Shown piece after piece: positions 18,662 to 24,619 of a stretch of DNA of 24,619 nt. The DNA is from Chara braunii (taxonomy: Eukaryota > Streptophyta > Charophyceae > Charales > Characeae), in assembly GCA_003427395.1 (NCBI GenBank), contig BFEA01000059.1:1135616-1160234 (forward strand). Direction: 5' to 3'. The translations under genes were made by a program, and so were the position numbers. Each line of letters starts with the position of its first letter. Within the stretch, counting starts at the first letter, position 1. A model generated the notes under the pieces. That model saw only the letters and a program-made list of their open reading frames with translations, had not been told where the DNA came from and ran no database searches.

Positions 18662-18875
18662 GTAGAAAAAGTGATGGGCAAAAAAAGTAGCAGGAGAATG
18701 AGGGTCGTATTCAAAAAAAATAGGGAGCTAATGAGAGAGGTCTGGCGACCAAATTATGCGAGGAGTGGGTTGTGCCCAACCACCGCGAGTGGGTGGGCTT
18801 GTGGTTGGTGGCGGAAAAAGAAGAGCGGCAGAAGCAATTTCGCAGCACGTCTGAGGACGAACACACCATTGATGA
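18662..18875. other. Unassigned stretch
   Basis: A-rich then G-rich DNA. No gene or repeat recognised. Confidence 0.35.
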
Positions 18876-19240
18876 TGATCAGGTGAAATGCTTTTTCGGT
18901 GAAAATGTCTGAAGCGTCCGTAGTTTGATCAGGTGAAATGCTGTTTCGGTGAATTTTTTTTATTATTATTTTTTTAATCAACTTTGCGTTCCATTAGAAC
19001 AACACCAGAAGGAGGCCGGGAATCCCTCCACAAAAAAACCCCGAAAAACAGGTAGCCTCTCTGGGACCATTACCCAGATTATGGTGCAGGCGTTGGGAAT
19101 TATAGTCCAGTAGCTGAATTGGCCGAATCCTGACCGCTGCTCTGACATTCCCCAACCCTGGGAAGTGTCTGTAGTTTGATCAGGTGAAAAAAAATGCTTT
19201 TTTTTTTTCGGTGAAAATGTCTCAAGTATCTGTAGTTGGT
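18876..19240. repeat. 50-bp tandem repeat, interrupted
   Basis: The unit tgatcaggtgaaatgctttt with cggtgaaaatgtctgaag and a gtagtt end occurs at 18876 and 18926 (50 bp apart) and again at 19177. The third unit is separated by the foreign block 18954-19161. It has expanded homopolymers (a8 and t11), showing slippage. Confidence 0.85.
18954..19161 (-). mobile_element. Probable minus-strand retroposon fragment
   Basis: A block of about 208 bp splits the 50-bp repeat array. On the minus strand it ends in an A-rich simple tail (taataataaaaaaa, plus 18954-18976), as non-LTR insertions do. The body has no recognised protein, tRNA-like head or clear target duplication, so its family is unknown. Confidence 0.5.
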
Positions 19241-19367
19241 AGGCGGGTAAGAAGAATAATAGTGAAAACAGTGGCCATAGACTGCTTCTCGTACAAGCAT
19301 CGATATGTCATCATTACTTCTCCGCATGTACTGTTTTCAGCAAGAAAACGCGCATCATCCCCGACGC

Positions 19368-19401
19368 GTTTCGGCCAGGCTGCGCTCCCGGCCTTCCTCA
19401 G
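19368..19401 (-). ncRNA. Hammerhead-like motif, weak
   Basis: On the minus strand CTGAGGA (plus 19395-19401) is followed by aggcc, a 12-nt loop and tggcc, then GAAAC and gcgtc. The order and spacing follow a hammerhead core, with G at the variable seventh position. Stem II has only four pairs, because the position next to the core is an A/C mismatch. It may be a decayed ribozyme, or a GC-rich palindrome that resembles one. Confidence 0.28.
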
Positions 19402-19411
19402 GGGGCTTCTC

Positions 19412-19526
19412 CCGAAATCGCCTTGCGGCGCCACCAAACTTTCCGACGTATCTGAGAATAAGAAGAACAAGAAGAGAGATAAATGTCTAGAAATTTGTAA
19501 TTAGCGGATGAAAAACTCCGCACTTG

Positions 19527-19564
<38 letters not shown>

Positions 19565-19670
19565 GTAGACACGGATGTCCGAAATCGCCTTGCGGCGCCA
19601 CCTAATTTTCCGACCAAGTATCTGAGAATAAGAAGAATAAGAAGGAGAAGGTCAAACGTAGACACGGATG
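19412..19670 (+). repeat. 167-bp tandem duplication containing an A-tailed insertion
   Basis: ccgaaatcgccttgcggcgc with the following atctgagaataagaagaa stretch occurs at 19412 and 19579. Each unit ends with acgtagacacggatg (19563-19577 and 19656-19670). The first unit has in addition a stretch of about 47 nt ending in a hairpin (gcgga..tccgc, 19504-19521) plus an uninterrupted A tract of about 36 (19528-19563). This looks like a recent A-tailed retroposition into one copy. Confidence 0.8.
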
Positions 19671-19679
19671 ATGTCGAGG

Positions 19680-19898
19680 TGGAAATCCGACGGAAATTAC
19701 TGAGTATGTTGTTTATTTTCCTGGTAGCAAATGGCTGGTTGATTGCAAATCGTAATCGGAGAGTGATTGCAGATTCGCGATTGGTGAGGGAGAGGGTAGA
19801 GAGTAGGTGGAAGACGGTTTCTAGCGTGAAAATTGTTTTGTAGAGTCCGTTCTGCACTAATCTATCTACTTCTATCTAATGGAGAGACCGATTTGCTC
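19680..19898. other. Unassigned stretch
   Basis: No gene recognised. The open frame reading from about 19508 is the translated poly(A) and its flank. Confidence 0.4.
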
Positions 19899-20068
19899 TT
19901 TTTTTTTTTTTCTCCAAAGGGCGACAACAGCCTTCAGATATCATCGGGAAACTGACCGGCCCTAGGTATTTCAGGAATTTTATTCATCTGGTTGGTTCCA
20001 TCTGGATTCGAACTCGGATCCGCATTTCAACAGTTTATGGGTGTAGCAACTGAGCTAAGCCGTTGGTA
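19899..20068 (-). mobile_element. tRNA-derived A-tailed SINE (family B), copy S1
   Basis: Minus-strand reading: A box ggcttagctcagttg (plus 20048-20062), B box gagttcgaatcc (plus 20004-20015), then a body with ggccggtcag and gatgatatct, ending at an A-tail (plus 19899-19911). It would be transcribed by RNA polymerase III and mobilised by a LINE reverse transcriptase. It is the most complete copy in the window, about 170 bp. Confidence 0.82.
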
Positions 20069-20177
20069 CTTCTGTTTTTAATTATATTTTTTTTCCTTAC
20101 TTCTTGTTGTTAGGAGAGAGCGATTTTGGTGCTGGCGATGTCGGATCTCTTGTCGGTCGGTGGACAGGGTAGTTGTA

Positions 20178-20285
20178 CCGTTTTCCCCCGGACACAACGC
20201 ACCTTCATCTTGAATGCATGCAAGGCTGTTTTCCGGTCTGATACAGTCATCATGATTAGGATTTGTTCTAATCGGGGGACAACGG
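20178..20285. mobile_element. TA-MITE family, copy e
   Basis: 108 bp between TA 20176-20177 and TA 20286-20287. The ends ccgttttcccccggacacaa and ttctaatcgggggacaacgg pair. The core (ggctgttttccggtctgatacag) matches copy g rather than the actgaaag-type core, so the family has at least two core variants. Confidence 0.82.
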
Positions 20286-20324
20286 TAGTCACAAAACGGT
20301 TTCCATTTCTGCGCTTAGGGGGAT

Positions 20325-20346
20325 TTTTCTTTTTTTTTTCTTTTTT
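20325..20346. repeat. T-rich tract, possible A-tail of the U6-derived insert
   Basis: tttttcttttttttttcttt on the plus strand, about 75 bp beyond the 3' end of the U6-like sequence as read on the minus strand. Confidence 0.5.
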
Positions 20347-20420
20347 CTTGCCGCCGATTTGGCGCATCTGATTGATCTTCTTCGAGTTAGCGGATGCAGA
20401 CGTTGTAGCTGCAGCACAGG

Positions 20421-20493
20421 TTTAGACCATTTCTCGATGTATGCAGGTCATCGTTGCGCAGGGGGCCATGCTAATTTTCTCTGTATCGTTCCG
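20421..20493 (-). pseudogene. U6 snRNA retropseudogene
   Basis: The minus strand carries ggaacgatacagagaaaatt followed by agcatggcccc, ctgcgcaa.gatga and atcgagaaatggtctaaa. This is the 3' two-thirds of spliceosomal U6, including the ACAGAGA box and AGC triad. Six or so differences from the conserved U6 sequence (for example gat to aat after ACAGAGA, an extra C in the CCCC run, and cctgcat for acacgca) mark a non-functional copy. The 5' stem-loop is absent. Its 5' end abuts an A-tail of 20 belonging to a SINE 3' end, so it is a chimeric retrocopy. Confidence 0.9.
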
Positions 20494-20494
20494 A

Positions 20495-20537
20495 TTTTTT
20501 TTTTTTTTTTTTTTCAGTTTTAAATGGACGACGGCCT
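20495..20537 (-). mobile_element. SINE family B 3' end with A-tail, fused to U6
   Basis: On the minus strand, aggccgtcgtccatttaaaa and ctg (plus 20515-20537) match the SINE 3' end. It is followed by A20 (plus 20495-20514), which runs without a break into the U6 sequence. Confidence 0.75.
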
Positions 20538-20568
20538 GGGCCATGCTAATCGTCTCTTGTATCGTTCC
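20538..20568 (-). pseudogene. Second U6 snRNA fragment (31 nt)
   Basis: Minus strand ggaacgatacaagagacgat and tagcatggccc is the ACAGAGA region of U6 with a one-base shift. Its upstream side is again an A-tail (plus 20572-20590). Its downstream side switches into the SINE 3' end at 20537. Confidence 0.85.
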
Positions 20569-20571
20569 TTC

Positions 20572-20855
20572 TTTTTTTTTTTTTTTTTTTGAAAGGGCTA
20601 CGGCCTTAAGATATCATCTTTGAGTTGACCGGCCCCAGGTTAACTCAGAAAGAGTCGTTCTCACTCATCTGATTCCAGCTGGATTCGAACTTGGGTCTGT
20701 AACATTTTGTGGGTGTACCAACTTGAGCTACAGTCTTCCCCCGAATACAACGTACGGTCATTATAGCTGAATTTAGACGGAAAGATAGACCAAATTCGGC
20801 TATAATAACCGTACGTTGTATTCGGGGGAAAGACTGTAGGCCAGTGGGTATCGCT
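20572..20855 (-). mobile_element. SINE family B, copy S2, split by TA-MITE f
   Basis: Minus-strand SINE. The A-tail is plus 20572-20590, the body contains ggccggtcaactc (near 20621-20633), and the B-box-like segment is at plus 20690-20702. The A-box is interrupted after gagcTA by MITE f (20731-20836), and the head resumes with TAggccagtgggta. Uninterrupted relatives at 22250-22275 show the empty site. Confidence 0.85.
20731..20836. mobile_element. TA-MITE family, near-perfect copy f
   Basis: A 106-bp palindrome starting cagtcttcccccgaataca and ending tattcgggggaaagactg, flanked by TA (20729-20730 and 20837-20838). The two arms match for about 43 bp with two or three differences, around a core containing agacggaaagatagacc. 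It is inserted at gagcTAggccag of SINE S2. TA duplication and terminal structure point to a Tc1/mariner-type (Stowaway-like) MITE. Confidence 0.93.
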
Positions 20856-21543
20856 CCAATTTCTCCGGATGTTCCGAAGGACGGTAGCATTGTCAAGGTG
20901 GGTGACATCGGATTTTTTTCTTTTTTCTTTTTGGGACTGGGGGTGGATTGGAATCGGTATTTGTGGATTGGAAATGACGCTCTATCGGTCTATTTTTGGT
21001 AGAGTTTCTTCTTGTAGAACTATGTGCGAAGTAGACGTGCATCTATCGCATCGTTCAACAAACTCCGATTTTTCCCCTTTTATTCTGGAAGGGGATAAGG
21101 CTCTAATTTTTTTTTATTTTTTTTTTTCACAGTACTGGGACTTTTACCCAGCTTCGGTACGTGGGCCTTACCCCAACAACACTTGGTATCTCTCCAACAG
21201 AGTAGGAAAACGCAAATAAAAAAAAGCAGACAGTGAAGAAACAATCCCAAAATCATTCATCACTATTCTACTTCCAAACGTCACTATCCTATTTCCTTCT
21301 AGCGGATCCGTACCCACCGGGACACTCTCCATTCCTTGCAATCCCTCTTGCCTCCTACTGCGGATATAGCAACCGAGTGTCCTGGTTGTTCTAGCTAGTT
21401 AACCAAGTCGAAAATTGCAGACCCGTCCCATTTTCAATTTTAACCAGTTTTTCCCCCAATGCCCAAGTTTCCTCGAACCAGGCTCGACCCTGGCTACCTG
21501 ACTGGCTTTTGCTCACTTTGCGTCTCCAGTCTGCCGCAATTGT
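20856..21543. other. Unassigned stretch
   Basis: Contains poly(T)-rich tracts (near 20911-20930 and 21108-21128). No convincing gene was found. The part from about 21460 may belong to the LINE relic that follows, but shows no motif. Confidence 0.4.
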
Positions 21544-21629
21544 GCGGCGTACCATGGCCTTTAGTGTATTTTTCATGTCCTGGTCCGCGGCGTACCATGG
21601 CCTTCAGTGTATTTTTCATTTCCTGGTGC
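21544..21629. repeat. 43-bp tandem duplication
   Basis: gcggcgtaccatggcctt.a and gtgtatttttcat.tcctgg are present at 21544-21586 and again at 21587-21629 with two or three differences, just before the LINE relic. Confidence 0.9.
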
Positions 21630-21960
21630 GCCATGTGTCCTGGCAACGCCTTCGGCGGTCTGGCTTGCGAATCGGGGCCTCATCGTGGACACAACATGCG
21701 CTAGATGCCAGTGGGCATATGAAACCACCATACACTTGTGGTGGGACTGTCCAGCGTCAGCACGCATTTGGAAATGGTGGGCAAAAATTTGGCAATCCGT
21801 CTCCAATGACAGTCTGCAGTGGGATAGATAGTGGGTCCTACTGGGGGGTGTACCAGAGGGACTACCGCTAGACCGAGGGTGGGGGTACGTAGCACAGGTA
21901 ATTCGGTCGATCATTATCTGGGTTATCTGGCAAGGAAGGAATAAGAGAATTTTCTAAGGC
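21607..21960 (+). pseudogene. LINE ORF2 C-terminal zinc-binding module, relic
   Basis: The frame from 21607 reads ANRGLIVDTTCARCQWAYET then TIHLWWDCPASARIWKWW (about 21676-21783). The C-x2-C…H-x4-C pattern, with WWDCP and an Ile-Trp after it, is the zinc-binding module that follows the reverse transcriptase domain in plant L1-type LINEs. A stop at 21829 is followed in the same frame by IIIWVIWQGRNKRIF, the usual terminal motif of that module, before a final stop near 21955. The RT proper is not present upstream, so this is a 5'-truncated copy. No A-tail follows, so the 3' end is lost too. Confidence 0.82.
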
Positions 21961-22052
21961 TCTAATATAGAATGTTATTGTATCCATCTAATTTCTTCTG
22001 AAAAGTTCGAACTTCTGACCTGTTTATTAATAGTTACATGCGTGTACTTTTC

Positions 22053-22194
22053 AGCAAAAGGGGCCGGGTACGTGCTCCTATTGCCTACCGTCTTCAGGCG
22101 AACAGAGCGGCAGGTAGCCCATACCCTTGAGCAAAAGGGGCCGCGTACAGGCTCCTCTATTACTACCGTCTTCAGGCGAACAGAGCGCCAGGTA
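22053..22194. repeat. 77-bp tandem duplication with MITE-like ends
   Basis: gcaaaaggggccg and accgtcttcaggcgaacaga with gcg.caggtA occur twice, 77 bp apart (from 22054 and 22131). The taccgtcttc…gaacagagcg part resembles one TA-MITE terminus, so these may be remnants of that family caught in a local duplication. Confidence 0.75.
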
Positions 22195-22469
22195 ACTCAT
22201 CTGATGCCCCATTGAAAATCGACCTGAGGTTCCTATTTCAACAGCTTGTGGGTGTATCAACTGAGCTAGGCCAGTCGGTAAGGTCGCTCATCTCATCTGA
22301 TTCCGTTGAGATTTGAAATCTGGTCTGTATTTCAACAGGTTGTGGGTGTTTCGATTATCGACTGAGCTAGGTAGGCCAATTGGTAAGGTCGGTCATTCTT
22401 CTGATTCCATTGAAATTAGAATTGAGGTTTATATTTCAAAAGCTTGCGGGTCTATTATTAACTGAGCTA
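22195..22469 (-). repeat. Three tandem SINE family B heads (S3a-c)
   Basis: Minus-strand tRNA-like heads lie next to each other. Their A-box ends are at about 22259-22275, 22363-22380 and 22461-22469 (plus caactgagctaggcc and variants). Each is preceded by atttcaacag.ttgtgggtgt. None keeps an A-tail or SINE body. The spacing is close to 105 bp, so the heads multiplied by tandem duplication, not by retroposition. The third is interrupted by MITE g at its TA. Confidence 0.8.
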
Positions 22470-22574
22470 CCGTCTTCCCCCGAACCTAACGCACCCTAAA
22501 AATGAATGTATACAAGGTAAATTTCCGGTTCGGTACAGCCGTAATCAGGGTGCGTTGTGTTCGGGGGAAGACGG
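22470..22574. mobile_element. TA-MITE family, copy g
   Basis: 105 bp flanked by TA (22468-22469 and 22575-22576). Starts ccgtcttcccccgaacctaa and ends gttcgggggaagacgg. Its internal core (aaatttccggttcggtacag) is of the copy-e type. It sits at gagcTA of a SINE head, the same position as copy f. Confidence 0.92.
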
Positions 22575-22576
22575 TA

Positions 22577-22770
22577 GTATCTTCTTTTTCCGCGATTGGC
22601 ATGGTGGGTTGGTTCACATCGACAACCCCGGCGCTCTTGTGAGGGCGGGCGGGCGGGCGGGCGGGCTGAAAGTCCAGTTCGGCGGGGAGGAGCTCAGGTG
22701 GGAGAGCCGACCCAACTGATTGTCTAAACCGTATAGGACTGTCATCTTCGTGACCGTTGGTAATGAAGTA
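22577..22770. other. Unassigned stretch with (GGGC)n
   Basis: Contains a short gggc tetranucleotide repeat (about 22644-22667). Nothing else was recognised. Confidence 0.5.
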
Positions 22771-22886
22771 TCCTTCTTCACTCGAATAGAGCGTACGGTT
22801 ATGATTCCTGTATTTAGGCTGAAAGATACCTCAAATAACACAACAGCTATAATGACCGTGCCTTGTATTCGGGGGAAAAAGACGGG
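22771..22886. mobile_element. TA-MITE family, copy h
   Basis: 116 bp between TA 22769-22770 and TA 22887-22888. Left arm tccttcttcactcgaataga, core aggctgaaagatacctcaaa with an extra acacaac, right arm gctataatgaccgtgccttg and tattcggggg. Confidence 0.85.
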
Positions 22887-22888
22887 TA

Positions 22889-23207
22889 GTGGCCGAAAAA
22901 ATGTGGAGCGAGAGTCTAATATCTCCTGCTCTTGTTCTTGCTAAACGAACTTCGCAGAAAAAAAAAAAAAAACGTCGCAGGGAAGTGAATTAGTGGCTGA
23001 CTAGATATGGAGCGAGAGCTATATATAAGTATGTCTCCTGTTCTTGCGAAACGGAGTTGCACCCAGTGGACGGTGTCCTCACTGTAATATGGTCTGTGTT
23101 ATGGTTTGTGTTTTGTAAAGGTTTATTCGGAACGAGCTATGGTCGATAGGTAGGTAGCAAAGAAATGCTCCTATAAGCTATCGTACGTGAAGAACCCGAA
23201 CTCGTTT
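22889..23207. other. Unassigned stretch
   Basis: The words gagcgagag.ctatat and gtctcctg/atctcctgctcttg recur near 22903-22940 and 23010-23046, indicating a degraded duplication of about 105 bp. There is an A-run at 22960-22972. No gene. Confidence 0.4.
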
Positions 23208-23385
23208 CTTTTTTTTTTTTTTTTTTTTCAATTAACGGCGACGGCGTTGAGATATATCATGAATTGACCGGCCCTATGGTAGGTATTTTACTCCCAGTGG
23301 AGTTGAACTCAGGTCTGTATTTCGTTGAACTCAGGTCTGTATTTCAACAGTCCAGGGGTGTACCAACTGAGGCAGGCAGAGTTAG
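23208..23385 (-). mobile_element. SINE family B, copy S4
   Basis: A-tail at plus 23208-23228 (about 20 T), body with ggccggtcaatt, and the tRNA-like head toward 23385. A 22-bp segment in the B-box region (gttgaactcaggtctgtatt and tc) is tandemly duplicated at 23302-23323 and 23324-23345, so the promoter is altered. Confidence 0.8.
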
Positions 23386-23424
23386 TCCGAAACAGAAAAT
23401 AGAGGTTCGTCCGTCGTTATTCGT

Positions 23425-23572
23425 TTTTTCTCACATGGGGATGGCCTTGAGGTAGCATCGTCGAACTGACCGGCCTGCCTCGAGGTAATACAGAGTTGCT
23501 TTGTTCATTCTCTTTTTTCCTCATCGAGCTCGGTTCTGTTTATCAACAGTTCATGGGTGTACCATGCAGTCC
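23425..23572 (-). mobile_element. SINE family B, copy S5, diverged
   Basis: Minus-strand body with ggccggtcagttcga (near 23462-23476), a short degraded A-tail (plus 23424-23431), and a head remnant ending gggtgtaccatg. The A box is missing. Confidence 0.7.
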
Positions 23573-23612
23573 CATGGCCTTGGTGGTCACACACATGGAT
23601 GCCAGACTTTCG

Positions 23613-23662
23613 CAGGGCTGTAATTTTTTTTTTTTTTTTTTTTCCCCTCCAGGGCTGTAATT
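23613..23662 (-). mobile_element. A-tail-only retroposon insertion with 13-bp target duplication
   Basis: cagggctgtaatt occurs at 23613-23625 and 23650-23662. Between them lie only 18 T and cccctc. On the minus strand this is gaggggA18 flanked by a target-site duplication, the signature of an extremely 5'-truncated non-LTR insertion. Confidence 0.8.
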
Positions 23663-23679
23663 GCAGGGCCTACCTATGT

Positions 23680-23867
23680 TTTATTTTATTTTATTGATTT
23701 ATTAATTTTAAAGATGGACAGCTTTGAGATATCATCTTCGGACTCACCGGCCCCAGGTAAATTTAGAATCGTTTTCGCTCATCTCATTTCATTTCATTTC
23801 GTTCTTTTGGGAATTTGGGATTCGAACTCAGGTCTGTATTTAAACAGTTCATGGGTATACCAACTGA
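23680..23867 (-). mobile_element. SINE family B, copy S6
   Basis: The A-tail has become ttta/tttta repeats (plus 23680-23712). The body has gatgatatctcaaagctgtc and ggccggtgag on the minus strand. The B box is at plus 23818-23830 and the head reaches caactga at 23867, where the 142-bp MITE interrupts the A box. Confidence 0.8.
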
Positions 23868-24009
23868 GGGCGTACTCACACTAGCATACGTATATGTATT
23901 CGAGAGAGATAATATGACCGCATTTATGGTCATATACCTGGATGCATCTGACCTTAACTACTTACGCAGTACGTATATAAGATAAAAAGTTTCTAGTGTG
24001 AATATGCCC
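23868..24009. mobile_element. 142-bp MITE of the gggcgtactcac family
   Basis: Ends gggcgtactcacactagca and tttctagtgtgaatatgccc are inverted repeats of about 17 bp, flanked by TGA (23865-23867 and 24010-24012). It contains an internal hairpin, atatgaccgcat with ttatggtcatat (about 23910-23933). It is inserted in the A box of SINE S6. A shorter copy lies at 10401-10474. Confidence 0.82.
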
Positions 24010-24033
24010 TGATCTACTGCAGTGGGTTGCCTA

Positions 24034-24104
24034 TCCATGTTTATCTTTTTTTTGGGCGGGGGAGGGAGGGGACGGGAGGCGGGTGGGAAATGTCCATGTT
24101 TATC
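24034..24104 (-). mobile_element. Short A-tailed insertion with 12-bp target duplication
   Basis: tccatgtttatc at 24034-24045 and 24093-24104 flanks a 47-bp insert, T8 followed by a G-rich stretch. On the minus strand this is a C-rich fragment ending in A8. This fits a truncated non-LTR insertion. The short tail makes it less certain than the one at 23613. Confidence 0.6.
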
Positions 24105-24619
24105 ACAGTTGTGGCCCTGATGATATCTATCAACGCTGGATTACAGCTCATACTGTGAATAGGCTCTTGCTGTGTCAGACTCGTCTCTGGTATTTTACTG
24201 TGACTACCGGTAGCTGCTTGCTTGCTGTGCCAGACGCTCTTTTGTCCTGTTTTGTTCTTGGGTTCTGTCGTTTTCTCCTTTGTTCGTTTGTCGGTACGGT
24301 CGTGGCTTTTTCGGTGCAAGTGTTTCTTCCTTTTTTGTCGGTTGTTAATGTTGTTTGTTTGCCGTATATTTTTTGTCGTTTTGTTCCCTTCGTTTCCTGT
24401 GTGGATTCCTTCCTACTCTCGCGCCTCCTCGGCTCTCCCTGCGCCCCACGGCATTCCAAATGTATCTGGCTCTGAAGGCGGTCCAGATACCTTCGAGAAC
24501 GTTTTGAGTAAACTATATCTCTGTGGATCACGAGCAGACAAGATATACGTTTCGAGTGTTGTGCAGTGGAGGGCCGTTGTGTGACAGCGATGCGGAGTCA
24601 GCTCTCGGTTGACCCATTG
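24105..24619. other. Unassigned T/G-rich region to the window end
   Basis: The plus strand is rich in tgtttt/tcgtttt words (24245-24380). A stem-forming pair, gtatctgg and ccagatac, lies at about 24461-24491. Both-strand open frames of about 120 codons exist, the minus one Arg/Lys/Thr-rich, but neither shows a recognisable family. Composition alone explains them. Confidence 0.4.

Noticed and set aside
20421-20493. Functional U6 snRNA gene
   Set aside because: It lacks the 5' third, has several changes in conserved positions, and is preceded by an A-tail with no USE/TATA promoter.
22053-24010. CRISPR-like array from regularly repeated short segments
   Set aside because: Repeats are SINE heads and MITE arms of variable sequence and spacing in a eukaryotic context. 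No unique spacers between identical repeats.
24113-24140. Hammerhead-like CTGATGA near 24117
   Set aside because: No stem II and no GAAA follow.
24175-24531. Minus-strand Arg/Lys/Thr-rich frame of about 118 codons
   Set aside because: Composition follows the C/A-rich strand. A plus-strand frame of equal length overlaps it. No recognisable motif.

Overview
The window is non-coding, repeat-dense eukaryotic nuclear DNA. No intact host protein gene was found. It contains (TA)n, (CT)n and (GA)n microsatellites, long poly(A)/poly(T) tracts, a decayed Ty3/gypsy chromovirus, a LINE fragment, tRNA-derived SINEs, a U6 snRNA-derived retropseudogene and many MITEs. The chromovirus, the plant-type LINE zinc-binding module and the MITE load suggest a large, repeat-rich green-lineage genome. 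A streptophyte alga or bryophyte is my guess; the lineage is inferred, not proven.

Layout. 1-1036: (TA)n and unassigned AT-rich DNA. 1037-8990: one old chromovirus (gag?-protease?-RT-RNase H-integrase-chromodomain), full of stops and frameshifts. It is broken by three DNA transposons: an AT-rich TA-flanked MITE of about 520 bp (second copy upstream), a 305-bp foldback element between RT and RNase H, and a 794-bp hAT element inside the integrase core with an 8-bp target duplication. 9000-11460: an 18-bp minisatellite, LTR-like unassigned sequence, a 74-bp MITE, a diverged tandem repeat of about 190 bp and a CT-repeat block. 11640-15500: a tRNA-derived SINE, a TATA-like site, purine-rich tracts and a hammerhead-ribozyme-like core at 14834-14862. 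15500-22900: an expansion of one 64-116 bp palindromic MITE family with TA target duplications, about 11 copies. 19400-24100: SINEs and retroposition scars, including SINE/U6 chimeras, A-tail-only insertions with target-site duplications, and a LINE ORF2 C-terminal relic.

Nothing here forms an operon or a pathway. The interest lies in the nested history of insertions. Some can be read to the base because the interrupted reading frame or repeat is recognisable on both sides. The best candidates for something not yet described are the hammerhead-like core, the SINE/U6 chimera, and the MITE family that repeatedly enters the same TA of a tRNA-like A box or of a palindrome.
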